Assembly: GCA_017408485.1 (NCBI GenBank) | Contig: JAFQUM010000004.1 | Span: 1 to 64,000, forward strand | DNA length: 64,000 nt | DNA from: Clostridia bacterium | GTDB lineage: Bacteria > Bacillota > Clostridia > Oscillospirales > Butyricicoccaceae | Reading direction: 5' to 3' | Translations under genes and position numbers: made by a program | The notes under the pieces: model-generated | What the model was told of the DNA's origin: nothing | The model's input: the letters and a program-made list of their open reading frames with translations, nothing else | Database searches by the model: none | Shown: positions 34,925 through 43,551 of the stretch, one piece after another | How the letters are laid out: the number at the start of each line of letters is the position of its first letter | Position numbering within the stretch: the first letter of the stretch is position 1

Positions 34925-36091
34925 TTATAAGCCTAATTTCTTTATAAGGTCGGCGCCGCTTTCGATTTTTTCCTTGGACATTTTTGCATTGACCTTGAAC
35001 TCCTTGACGGCTTTTCCGAGCCGCTTTTCACGGACCATAGTGAAAAACCGTTCAAACTGATAGATGGGCGCAAGTATGGGATATTTTCTGACAACGGGAT
35101 ATCTGTTTTTCAGGCTTTCCATTGGCAAAAAGGTTCTTTTCCAAAGATATTTCAGCTTGCCGCCCTGACGGGTCTGCTGTGAATAAACTCTGTTTTCATA
35201 GCTTCCGTACACGCCGCCGTTGAGGATGTATTCCTCAACATAACCGGACAAGGCGGAATGCTCACCGCCTTCAAACCATACCTTTGCCACTGTACGGGTG
35301 GCATTTTCAAAGTTCACAAGTCCCGATTCCTCAATCATTTTTGCCCGCTCCTCAGGCATTGCGGTATCTATATTGGACAGCAGCCACAGATCAATAAAAG
35401 ACCTTACTCCGCAACCTCCTTCGCGGAAATGCTTTGCCATATGGGTAAGATGATAGCAGTACATTGCCGCGTCGGACATTTCTAAATTGTGCTTATATCC
35501 CTCTTTGGGACGGACGCTGAGCCATACTCTGTCGGCAAGTCCCTTTCCCTCAGGATGAATATCCTCTTCTACCAAATCAAAATGTATTTCCACACTTACG
35601 CCATTCGGCGCAGTAAAGGATACATCGTGGGAGGTTCTTCCCTTGGGTGTATAGTTGAGTTTTTCACAAACAAGCTTTGTAATGCGATCCATCTCGGTCT
35701 TTCTGACCAAAACATCTATGTCGCAATTGGTACGCATCCATTTTTCGGGGTAGTATTTTTTAAGCACCGAGCCCTTAAGCAAGACGAAGTCAGCGCCTTC
35801 CTCCTCGAGGAACGCACTCAACTCAGCAATGGCAAAGCTCATACCCTCGTCGCGAAAAACAGCAAGCATTATCTGTTTTTCAAAGGCAAGCGCTATTCTG
35901 TCACTGACCTTTATTCCCTGCTTTTTAAGGCTATATCCCACAATATGAGCAAGATCATGCTTGGCAGAAAGGACATAAAGTCTTTCAGCCGCATTTTCGT
36001 CTATCTGCGCCTTTTGATCTTCGGTCAAAACGCTTCCGTCTACAGCGTTTTTCAGCAGAGCAAGCATTATTTTCTGTACTGCGTATTCCAT
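34925..36091 (-). CDS. NTP_transf_5 family nucleotidyltransferase-like protein
   Basis: 388 residues. Nucleotidyltransferase-fold motif LLKGSVLKKYYP (~100) with paired acidic residues TNCDIDVLV (~122), typical of the uncharacterised nucleotidyltransferase PF14907. These sit in many capsule or teichoic loci of Firmicutes. Last gene of the polysaccharide locus; 37 nt after the epimerase gene. It may decorate a glycan with a nucleotide-derived group; not known. Confidence 0.85.
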   Translation of the reverse strand: MEYAVQKIMLALLKNAVDGSVLTEDQKAQIDENAAERLYVLSAKHDLAHIVGYSLKKQGIKVSDRIALAFEKQIMLAVFRDEGMSFAIAELSAFLEEEGADFVLLKGSVLKKYYPEKWMRTNCDIDVLVRKTEMDRITKLVCEKLNYTPKGRTSHDVSFTAPNGVSVEIHFDLVEEDIHPEGKGLADRVWLSVRPKEGYKHNLEMSDAAMYCYHLTHMAKHFREGGCGVRSFIDLWLLSNIDTAMPEERAKMIEESGLVNFENATRTVAKVWFEGGEHSALSGYVEEYILNGGVYGSYENRVYSQQTRQGGKLKYLWKRTFLPMESLKNRYPVVRKYPILAPIYQFERFFTMVREKRLGKAVKEFKVNAKMSKEKIESGADLIKKLGL

Positions 36092-36128
36092 ATCTCACCC
36101 TGCCTCCTTTCCTGAGATTTCGGTAAAA

Positions 36129-37202
36129 TTATTTCTGGTAAAACTCGTGATACCACTGTGCAAAGCGTCGGAGACCTTCACGAAGTGAGGTCTGGGGTTT
36201 AAAGCCGAAATCGCGCTCTAAATCGCTGACATCGGCAAAGGTTACGGGCACATCACCGGGCTGCATGGGAACAAGCTTCTTGTGTGCCTCAAAATCAAAG
36301 TCCTCGGGCAGAACCTTTGCCGCCACCAGCTCCTCGCTGAGTATCTGCACGAAGTCGAGAAGGTTTTCGGGGTTATTGTTACCGATATTATATACACGAT
36401 AGGGCGGCACGGGCAAGCCGTCCTCTCCGTTTTTCTTTTCGGGAGCAGCGGTCATAACACGCTTGACGCCCTCAACTATATCATCAACATATGTAAAATC
36501 ACGCTTGCAGTTGCCGTAGTTGAATATTTCGATGGTTTGTCCGCGTATAAGCTTGTTGGTGAAACCGAAATACGCCATATCGGGTCTTCCCGCAGGTCCG
36601 TATACGGTGAAAAATCTCAGTCCCGTTGATGGAATATTGTAAAGCTTGGAATATGCGTGTGCCATCAGCTCATTGCTCTTTTTTGTCGCGGCATAAAGGG
36701 AAACGGGATTGTCCACCTTGTCCTCGGTGCTGTATGGTATCTTTTTATTAGATCCGTAGACCGATGAGGATGATGCATAAACCAGATGCTCAACGGGGTA
36801 ATTTCTGCAAGCCTCCAAAATATTGAAGAATCCTACGACGTTAGCTTCGATATATGCCCCGGGATTGGTAATGGAATATCTTACTCCCGCCTGAGCCGCA
36901 AGGTTGACCACCACGGAGAAATGATATTTTTCAAATAACGAATCGATAAGTGCCTTATCGGCAAGATTACCCTTGACAAAGGTCCATGAGCTGCCGCTTT
37001 TCTCCGCGGCAAGCTTGTCAAGCTCGGCAAGGCGGTATTCCTTTATGGACACGTCATAATAATCGTTAACACTGTCAAAGCCTACGATATTGATATTTTC
37101 TACGGTGTTAAGCAGTTCTTTTACAAGATTACAGCCTATAAAACCCGCCGCGCCCGTAACAAGCACGGTTGCACCATTTAAATTAACGTTTGGTGTCAGC
37201 AT
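36129..37202 (-). CDS. UDP-glucuronate 4-epimerase family protein
   Basis: 357 residues, SDR-type NAD-binding epimerase. TGAAGFIG nucleotide loop (~17), substrate loop NLAAQAGVRYS, catalytic S-x24-YxxxK (SSSVYGSN ... YAATKKSNELMAH) and RFFTVYGPAGRPDMA. Ala-Gly-Val-Arg-Tyr and the last motif are diagnostic of the UDP-GlcA 4-epimerase branch; product UDP-galacturonate. With the kinase and nucleotidyltransferase of this locus it links GlcA and GalA nucleotides. Start ATG 37202, SD AGAGG. Confidence 0.9.
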   Translation of the reverse strand: MLTPNVNLNGATVLVTGAAGFIGCNLVKELLNTVENINIVGFDSVNDYYDVSIKEYRLAELDKLAAEKSGSSWTFVKGNLADKALIDSLFEKYHFSVVVNLAAQAGVRYSITNPGAYIEANVVGFFNILEACRNYPVEHLVYASSSSVYGSNKKIPYSTEDKVDNPVSLYAATKKSNELMAHAYSKLYNIPSTGLRFFTVYGPAGRPDMAYFGFTNKLIRGQTIEIFNYGNCKRDFTYVDDIVEGVKRVMTAAPEKKNGEDGLPVPPYRVYNIGNNNPENLLDFVQILSEELVAAKVLPEDFDFEAHKKLVPMQPGDVPVTFADVSDLERDFGFKPQTSLREGLRRFAQWYHEFYQK

Positions 37203-37215
37203 TATTTTATTCCTC

Positions 37216-37764
37216 TCATACTGTTCTGTTTATATAATTTTCAGTTGCATTTTCCATAGGTTTGATGATGCAGGGATTTCCAAAAACTATGGAGTGAGAA
37301 GGCACGTCCTTGTTCACAAACGAGTTTGCAGCAATCAAAACATCATCGCCTATATTAATTTTTCCAACCACAACAGCATTAGCACCTATCCACACCTTAT
37401 TTCCAATGGTCGGGACACCTTTTCTTGCTCCTCGGTTTTCCTGCCCAATCAACACACCTTTATGGATATTGCAGTTTTCACCTATAACAGCATCCGGATT
37501 TATTGTAATATTATAGCAATGACCCAAATACAAGCCCTTTCCTATCTTTGCACGATAGGAAATCTCCAGTCCGTGCTTTTCCCGTAGCTTCATAAATCTA
37601 TAGGTGTAATAAAGCCGTATCAACTTGCTTTTACCGTATTGACATTTTCTAAATGCCTTATGAAGTTTTTTTGTATAGTTTCCAAGCTCAATCAACTTAC
37701 CATAGCGGTGCATGTCGGCTTCATAATACTCTTTAAATGACAGCTTGTTTGTTTGCTCCATCAT
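37216..37764 (-). CDS. Hexapeptide-repeat acyltransferase (serine O-acetyltransferase-like)
   Basis: 182 residues. An N-terminal helical segment (1-75) followed by left-handed beta-helix hexapeptides (IGKGLYLGHCYNITINPDAVIGENCNIHKGVLIG; VWIGANAVVVGKINIGDDVLIAANSFV) and PSHSIVFGNPC. Probable O- or N-acetyltransferase acting on a sugar. Start ATG 37764 has GGAGG 6 nt upstream and overlaps the stop of the upstream nucleotidyltransferase. Confidence 0.87.
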   Translation of the reverse strand: MMEQTNKLSFKEYYEADMHRYGKLIELGNYTKKLHKAFRKCQYGKSKLIRLYYTYRFMKLREKHGLEISYRAKIGKGLYLGHCYNITINPDAVIGENCNIHKGVLIGQENRGARKGVPTIGNKVWIGANAVVVGKINIGDDVLIAANSFVNKDVPSHSIVFGNPCIIKPMENATENYINRTV

Positions 37765-38495
37765 CTTATTCCTCCGTATTCCTTCTGCACACGCTCGTAG
37801 CTTTCAAGGTTGCCTATATCGTAGCGTTTGCCCGGCATTTCCATTGCGTAAACGTCGGTCTGTTTGCAAAGCCACGCGATATAGCTTCCCGGTGCATCCA
37901 CACCGCATCCGTCGGCAATTGCAGACTCTATCTTTTTTGCATCCTCGCGGCTGTAAAAATAGAAGGGCGGTGTACACCAATGGGTTGCTGGGGTTGGGGA
38001 TTTTTCCGTCATATTAAGTATTTTGTCTCTTTCATCTATTGTAACGACACCGCATTTAAGCAGTTTTTTATCGTCCGGCTCAAAATACCTCATAATGCAA
38101 GAGGCTTTTTTGCTCTCTGCATAGGAGATGAACTTGGTCAGACTGAAATCAAGAACGTTGTCCCCCGCTATAACAAGCATATCGTCATCAAGAGAAAGCT
38201 TGTCGATAGCAAACTGAATATCCCGCACCGCACCCAAACGGGTCTCGTTGGTATTTGTTCCGTCGTCAACAACGGTGATTTTCTGTTTTTTCGTCTTTGC
38301 CCACTCATCAAAATGGTGTGCAAACTTGTGGTTGGAAATAACCACGTACTGATCAACACTTCCCAGACTGTCGATATCGTCAACAAGCCAATCAAGAATG
38401 GTCTTGTCCCCTACCTTAAGCAAGGGTTTCGGGAAGTTTTCGGTCAAAGGATAAAGCCGTGTGGCGTAGCCTGCGGCAAGTATAAGACATTTCAT
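37761..38495 (-). CDS. NDP-sugar nucleotidyltransferase
   Basis: 244 residues from ATG 38495 (AGGAG 10 nt upstream); a TTG extension to 38516 is unlikely. Starts with the GT-A type signature MKCLILAAGYATRLYPLT and KPLLKVGDKTIL. Catalytic Asp in VIAGDNVLDFS. Transfers NMP to a sugar-1-phosphate. The kinase two elements upstream is galacturonokinase-like, so I infer UDP-uronate formation from a uronate-1-phosphate; family members making dTDP- or CDP-sugars cannot be excluded. A hairpin array lies between it and the kinase. Confidence 0.88.
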   Translation of the reverse strand: MKCLILAAGYATRLYPLTENFPKPLLKVGDKTILDWLVDDIDSLGSVDQYVVISNHKFAHHFDEWAKTKKQKITVVDDGTNTNETRLGAVRDIQFAIDKLSLDDDMLVIAGDNVLDFSLTKFISYAESKKASCIMRYFEPDDKKLLKCGVVTIDERDKILNMTEKSPTPATHWCTPPFYFYSREDAKKIESAIADGCGVDAPGSYIAWLCKQTDVYAMEMPGKRYDIGNLESYERVQKEYGGIR

Positions 38496-38518
38496 GCGCC
38501 AAACTCTCCTAATCAATC

Positions 38519-38661
38519 GTCGGCTCTGCCGACACCTTCACATTTGCAGAGCAAATATTTCATCCGCAGTATGCGGATTTCATCCACCTTTGGTGGATTT
38601 CATATTTTGCGTTTTGTCATTCTGAGCGAAGTCGAAGGATCTAAAACGCAAAATATTTCAT
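38519..38661 (-). repeat. Hairpin-spacer array A (minus-oriented)
   Basis: Between the kinase stop (38679) and the nucleotidyltransferase start (38495). On the minus strand: four copies of ATGAAAT alternate with hairpins. From 5': a long hairpin ATTTTGCGTTTT with a 27-nt loop (38604-38654); CCACC-aaa-GGTGG (38584-38596); CCGCA-tac-TGCGG (38564-38576); ATTTGC-tct-GCAAAT (38542-38556); then GTGAAGGT and the terminal hairpin GTCGGC-aga-GCCGAC (38519-38533). Spacers are at 38655, 38597, 38577 and 38557. It shares spacer core and terminal element with the arrays at 55.9-56.2 kb. Not a CRISPR: the hairpins, not the repeats, differ. Confidence 0.85.
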
Positions 38662-38678
38662 TGCGAAGCCTGCGAGCC

Positions 38679-39851
38679 TTACAACTCTACACCGTCTGCG
38701 GAAACACAAACGGTAGCGGTATATTTATCCGCAAGGGCGGGGAATTCCTTAAGATATCTCTCGGTGACAGTCTTGATTATGCTCTCTTCAAAGGCAGGAT
38801 CGATAAGTGCCATGCAACAGCCCTTAAAGCCTGCGCCGGAGAATCTGCCGCCGTAGATACCATCGGTCTGTGTCATTATTTCATAAAGGGTCTTCAGCTC
38901 GGGCGAGCCTGTCTGATAAAGCTCAACCGAGGATCTTCCGCTTTCAAAGCACAGCTTGCCAAAGGTCTCTATATCACCGCGCCGCCAAGCCTCTGCGCCC
39001 TTTTCGACGCGCTCAAACTCGCCATAAAAATGCTCGGCGCGCAAACGCCAATTTTCAGGCAGACGATCTTTATATTGCTCAAATATTTCACGGGGCACTT
39101 CACGCAAGCGGCTGTCCTCATACTTGCCATATTCCATACCCGCGAAGGCTTTAAGTGCGTAGCTTGCACTCTTGCACTCGTCAACACGCATATTGAAGGC
39201 ACTTCCCGCAAGGTTACGCTCGATTCCGCTGAAGAAAATAGCGATCTTATAGGGCTTGATGTCGGGATGCTGAGGAATCAGCTCAAAGCTGTCATCCTTT
39301 GTATCAAGATAGAGCAACTGATCCTTTTTGCACAGCACCTCGCAGCTCTGATCCAGCTTACCGCAGGAAACACCCACATATTTATTTTCTGCCTCAAGGG
39401 CGATATCGATCATCTCACGCTCGGTCAGCTTGATTCCGTTGACCTTGCAAAGCGCCGACAGGAAAACAATAATTACCGCCGCAGAGGAAGACAGTCCGCC
39501 GATGGGCAAGCTGCCTTCAATAACACCAGACAGACCCACGCGAAGATTAAAGCGCTTAGAAAGCATCATAGTTGCGCCGCGGAGATAATCTGCCCAGTCA
39601 AACTCGCGATTTTCGGGCACTGAGTTTACATGCCACTGCGCCCGCTTGTCAAACTGCAGGCTCTTAAGCTCGATTATTCCGTTCTGCTTGGCGCCGTATG
39701 CAATATGTATGCCCTTATCAAGGGCAAAACCGGTTACCTTGCCAAACTGATGGTCGGAATGCGCCCCCAAGGGACAGACGCGGTATGGACAAAACGCCAC
39801 CCCGTCCGGCTCGCGCTTATATATACTTGTAAAAATATTTTCGCAAAGCAT
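38679..39851 (-). CDS. GHMP kinase, galacturonokinase-like
   Basis: 390 residues. GHMP kinase fold: N-terminal CPYRVCPLGAHSDHQFGKV (substrate-binding), ATP loop PIGGLSSSAAVIIVFL (~115), and C-terminal GRFSGAGFKGCCMALI. The P-Y-R-x-C-P-L-G-A-H-x-D-H-Q block resembles plant galacturonokinase rather than bacterial GalK (which has PGRVNLIGEHTDY). So phosphorylation of a uronic acid at C1 is inferred. Followed by hairpin array A and the nucleotidyltransferase. ATG 39851 has AAAGGAG. Confidence 0.85.
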   Translation of the reverse strand: MLCENIFTSIYKREPDGVAFCPYRVCPLGAHSDHQFGKVTGFALDKGIHIAYGAKQNGIIELKSLQFDKRAQWHVNSVPENREFDWADYLRGATMMLSKRFNLRVGLSGVIEGSLPIGGLSSSAAVIIVFLSALCKVNGIKLTEREMIDIALEAENKYVGVSCGKLDQSCEVLCKKDQLLYLDTKDDSFELIPQHPDIKPYKIAIFFSGIERNLAGSAFNMRVDECKSASYALKAFAGMEYGKYEDSRLREVPREIFEQYKDRLPENWRLRAEHFYGEFERVEKGAEAWRRGDIETFGKLCFESGRSSVELYQTGSPELKTLYEIMTQTDGIYGGRFSGAGFKGCCMALIDPAFEESIIKTVTERYLKEFPALADKYTATVCVSADGVEL

Positions 39852-39871
39852 AGTTATGCTCCTTTGCAGTT

Positions 39872-41317
39872 CTATTTTTTCAGAAAGCCACGCGCAACAG
39901 TAAGCGAATACGCAAATGCATCATTTTTCGTGACAACGGATACCCCAAGATATACCATCGCTCCCATAGATGCCTGAAGACATATCATAGCAAAATCACC
40001 AATCGGTAAAAAGCCTATCAAAATGACAACAGCGCTCATACAGAATAGGGGAATAAACCCAATAAATATGTCTTTAAATTGCTCTATGACGGGATACCCT
40101 AATATTCTCTTTGTTGCAAATGATGTAAGTAGTGTTTCAAAAATATGAACAATCACACTCACTGCGCATATGGCTAACGGACCAAATGGTATTGATGCCA
40201 GTATTGCCACAAATCCAACTAACTTTTTAATAATTTCTTGTTTTAAATAAATGTCGCTTCTTCCGGAAGCCCTGATAACCTGAAGTCCAGCGGATTGAGC
40301 AGGTTTTAAGCAATAAAACAAGCAAAAAAGCTGAAGATATGGCACACAAGATATCCAAGTTTCCGTCAAAAGTAACCTGATCAACGGCTCTGCTACCAGT
40401 CCTAATCCTAAAACCATCGGCATAATAGTATATCCCGCGACCTGAATGCTTCTTTTCGCCATAGTTTTGAAGGCTTCGATATCATCTTGCTTCTTTGACA
40501 TTGCGGGAAACAAAACACTTTGCATCGCAGAGTTAATATTATCTGACACCAATTTGGGTAGACTTTGCCCTCGATTGTAATAAGCCAGGTCTGCAGAACT
40601 ATATTTTAACCCTATAACTAATGCTCTTACCTCTATATAAGTGGTATTTATCAGTTCGGATACCAGTAATTTCCACGCATAGGACACAAGTTCTTTTACT
40701 CTCGTCCAGGAAAACTCCAAGGTCGGTCTCCATTTGGTAGTAATGAATAAAACTATCGTATCTATCAATGTATTTGTCATATATTGCGCAACTAATGCCC
40801 ATACACCATATCCGTAAAAAGCAAGAGCAAATCCCACTACGCCTGATATAAGTGTTCCGATGATGGTTGACCAAAAGAACTTTCTAAACTGCATCGTTTT
40901 TGACACATATGCGTGTTGTATCGTATTTACCGAAGCCAAGATAATTCTAAAGCCTAATATGCGAATAATTAAAACGACTTCCGGAGAATTATATACTTTT
41001 GCTATTAACGGAGCGCTCAAAAACAGTACTGCATATATAGCTATAGAAAAAACCAAATTAGTATAGAAAACAGATGAGAAATCAACCGATCCGGCATCTT
41101 TTTTCTGTATTAATGCACTTCCAAAACCGCTGACTACAAACAGATTGGCGAATGTTATAAAAACATTTATCAAGGCTATTGTTCCATAATGCTCAGGTGC
41201 AGTAAACCTAGCTATTGCGGTACTAACAACAAAAGATATAAGCTGTGCGCCTATTCTTTCTGCAAACATCCAGAGCGCTCCGCTAGCGACTTGACTGCCT
41301 ATGTTATCTTTTCCCAT
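39872..41317 (-). CDS. Polysaccharide flippase (Wzx-like, MOP superfamily)
   Basis: 481 residues with about 14 membrane segments; N-terminus ASGALWMFAERIGAQLISFVVSTAIAR and APEHYGTIALINVF match the polysaccharide-transport branch of the MOP/MATE superfamily. It should flip undecaprenyl-linked repeat units across the membrane; its pair is Wzy (42180-43550). Start ATG 41317, SD AAGAT-type weak. Confidence 0.92.
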   Translation of the reverse strand: MGKDNIGSQVASGALWMFAERIGAQLISFVVSTAIARFTAPEHYGTIALINVFITFANLFVVSGFGSALIQKKDAGSVDFSSVFYTNLVFSIAIYAVLFLSAPLIAKVYNSPEVVLIIRILGFRIILASVNTIQHAYVSKTMQFRKFFWSTIIGTLISGVVGFALAFYGYGVWALVAQYMTNTLIDTIVLFITTKWRPTLEFSWTRVKELVSYAWKLLVSELINTTYIEVRALVIGLKYSSADLAYYNRGQSLPKLVSDNINSAMQSVLFPAMSKKQDDIEAFKTMAKRSIQVAGYTIMPMVLGLGLVAEPLIRLLLTETWISCVPYLQLFCLFYCLKPAQSAGLQVIRASGRSDIYLKQEIIKKLVGFVAILASIPFGPLAICAVSVIVHIFETLLTSFATKRILGYPVIEQFKDIFIGFIPLFCMSAVVILIGFLPIGDFAMICLQASMGAMVYLGVSVVTKNDAFAYSLTVARGFLKK

Positions 41318-41335
41318 TCTACAAGCTCCAATATC

Positions 41336-42214
41336 TTAATAGAGTCCCCTGACTATATATGACAAATACCTGATGTTTTCTATGATTTCCAATGGCTGCT
41401 TAATAACAGCTCTGGCCCAATAACGCAGGGCTTTCAGTTTTTGTCCGTTCGCTCCATATATCGGAGACAATCTTATACTGTAATTCCAATATGCATCCCT
41501 GTGAGAATCAATGTACTCCTTGTTTTTACTGTAAAAACGCTCAAGTCCGTTTATTCTCCTCTGTGTACTTTTGCTTATTCTTTCGTTGCCATGGTTATGA
41601 AAAAGAATAAGGGGCTCTGCCACACACGCTATTTTATATTTAGCCGCCAATCTCGCCCATACATCATAATCCTGAGCAGATTCCATAAGCACGTCAAAGC
41701 CGCCTACTCCTTTAAGAGCGGAAGCTCTTATCAAAGGCATTGATGTAGAACCTATAAAATTACTCAGCATAAGTCTATGAAACGGATTCTCTGCGCTGTA
41801 AGATCTGTCGAGAAGCGTCTTCTCACCGGTTTCATCGTTTATACATATCTCTCCGCAATAAACAAGGGCAATGTCATCATCTGTAAACTTAGCATATTGC
41901 TTTTCTATTTTTTCAGGCAGCCATTCGTCATCATCGTCAAGAAAAGCTATAAACTCACCTGTTGAATGTTCTATGCCGGTATTTCGAGCTGCGCAAGCTC
42001 CACGGCATGCTTCATGCTGAATATAAAGCACCTTGTCTCCAAAGCTTGCAACCATCGCCTTGACCTCTTCTCTCTTGGGATATTCCGCAGGAGAGTCATC
42101 AACTACAATAATCTCAAGATTGCCATAGGTCTGATTCAGAACACTCAGTATGGCTCTTTTTAAAATATTCGGTTCTCTTTTATGTGTTGTGATTATCGCT
42201 GTTACTCTTTTCAT
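41336..42214 (-). CDS. Family 2 glycosyltransferase
   Basis: 292 residues from ATG 42214 (AAGGTGAG upstream; the ORF is open to 42271 but that lies within wzy). GT-A fold: AIITTHKREPNILKRAILSVLNQTY, EIIVVDDSPAEYP, and the DXD-like region AFLDDDDEWLPEKIEKQ. Cytosolic. Overlaps the end of wzy by 35 nt. Sugar not readable. Confidence 0.9.
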   Translation of the reverse strand: MKRVTAIITTHKREPNILKRAILSVLNQTYGNLEIIVVDDSPAEYPKREEVKAMVASFGDKVLYIQHEACRGACAARNTGIEHSTGEFIAFLDDDDEWLPEKIEKQYAKFTDDDIALVYCGEICINDETGEKTLLDRSYSAENPFHRLMLSNFIGSTSMPLIRASALKGVGGFDVLMESAQDYDVWARLAAKYKIACVAEPLILFHNHGNERISKSTQRRINGLERFYSKNKEYIDSHRDAYWNYSIRLSPIYGANGQKLKALRYWARAVIKQPLEIIENIRYLSYIVRGLY

Positions 42215-43550
42215 TTTTCTCACCTTCTGATACGCCCTTTTCAGTTGTATACCACATGCACACCGCAGCAAAAATAAAACACATCAAATGAAAGCCTTGG
42301 CTTATAAACTGACTTGAAAGAATATATACCAATAATGTTCCTAACGGCAACCATTTAAGGCTTATCTTCCACTTATGAATATGACGAGTCCTATCAAAAA
42401 CCATATATACCAAGTATGCTACAAGTAAAAATCCTATAATACCCCAGGCTACTACGATCTCTTGATATCCGTTATGGCAAACACTCATATTAGTCCTATA
42501 TATTTCGTTGACCTTGTCACCATAATTCTGTAAACCTACACCAAACAATAAGTATCTGCCATTTGAAAAAATATGTTTATTGTAAAACTCAAACAGTTGA
42601 TCGCGTCCACTGGTTATGTCTTCTTCTTCAAATCTTTCACCTACATTTTCAACTACCGTGGGCGCTATTGCATTGACAAGCAAAATAATAACTACAAAAA
42701 AAGCTATGGTGGCAATAAATCCGGCGACCTTTTTCTTAAGGGATCCCCTTTGCATAAAAGCATACGCCAAGACTATTCCGATAAAGCAAATGATAAATGC
42801 TCTTGACATAGTCAAAAATCCGGTAAATACTAAAAATCCGATTACGAGGTAGTCCAAAAGCTTAGCCTTTTTATCCCTTACAAGAATTAATAACCCAGAT
42901 AAGCTCAGGTTACACATAAATCCCATATTATTCTGATTAAAGTTAAACCCGAACTGAACTATTCCTTTGTCGGCTGTTCCGAAACGGATTCCCGACTCTA
43001 AGAACTCCTTAAAGTTATATCCAAGTCTGGAAAAACTGATTATCATAACTATTATGATGGCTGCCACTGAGCAATATGCCAAAGTTCGCATAGGCAAGCC
43101 ATCACTGAAATCAAAGTCATCCGCCATCAGTATGATTGCAAAGAATATCAATTCAGAAAAGCCTCGCAGGGCTTCAACCGGTGAAAACACACCCGTAAAC
43201 GTATGCAGAAGCTCCCATACAAACAACGCCACAATAGCAAAAGCGTACTTGGGTCGTTTGATGCTTTTTGCAAACTTCATAAAATACACGGCTATGCACA
43301 GAAGAATAGCGTACTTGTACTGAAATCCTACCGACAACGGAATAAAAGATACTATCAAAGAAATTAACTCTTCTCTGTCGCTGATTACTGCAATCACTGC
43401 AGCTAATCCTAAAAAAACAACCACTGGGAAATTTATTTTAAAGGCATTACGCACGAAAAACATAGCAACAAACAGACACATAAGCGCAATAAACAGCTTG
43501 TGTCCCTTTTTTTGTTCTACATTTTCTCTTTTGGCCAATGTTCCTATCAT
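42180..43550 (-). CDS. O-antigen ligase/polymerase-like membrane protein (Wzy)
   Basis: 456 residues, about 11-12 membrane segments and one long extracytoplasmic loop (residues ~270-350, ENVGERFEEEDITSGRDQL ... ICHNGYQEIVVAWG), typical of Wzy/WaaL family. Polymerises lipid-linked repeats outside the membrane. Start ATG 43550 is 2 nt after the GT4 stop at 43552. Its position next to wzx supports a Wzx/Wzy pathway. Confidence 0.87.
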   Translation of the reverse strand: MIGTLAKRENVEQKKGHKLFIALMCLFVAMFFVRNAFKINFPVVVFLGLAAVIAVISDREELISLIVSFIPLSVGFQYKYAILLCIAVYFMKFAKSIKRPKYAFAIVALFVWELLHTFTGVFSPVEALRGFSELIFFAIILMADDFDFSDGLPMRTLAYCSVAAIIIVMIISFSRLGYNFKEFLESGIRFGTADKGIVQFGFNFNQNNMGFMCNLSLSGLLILVRDKKAKLLDYLVIGFLVFTGFLTMSRAFIICFIGIVLAYAFMQRGSLKKKVAGFIATIAFFVVIILLVNAIAPTVVENVGERFEEEDITSGRDQLFEFYNKHIFSNGRYLLFGVGLQNYGDKVNEIYRTNMSVCHNGYQEIVVAWGIIGFLLVAYLVYMVFDRTRHIHKWKISLKWLPLGTLLVYILSSQFISQGFHLMCFIFAAVCMWYTTEKGVSEGEKNEKSNSDNHNT

Positions 43551-43551
43551 T

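Noticed and set aside
37737-39623. A 628-codon plus-strand open frame through the polysaccharide locus
   Set aside because: It runs antisense to two well-recognised genes and across hairpin array A, has no ribosome site and no recognisable domain.
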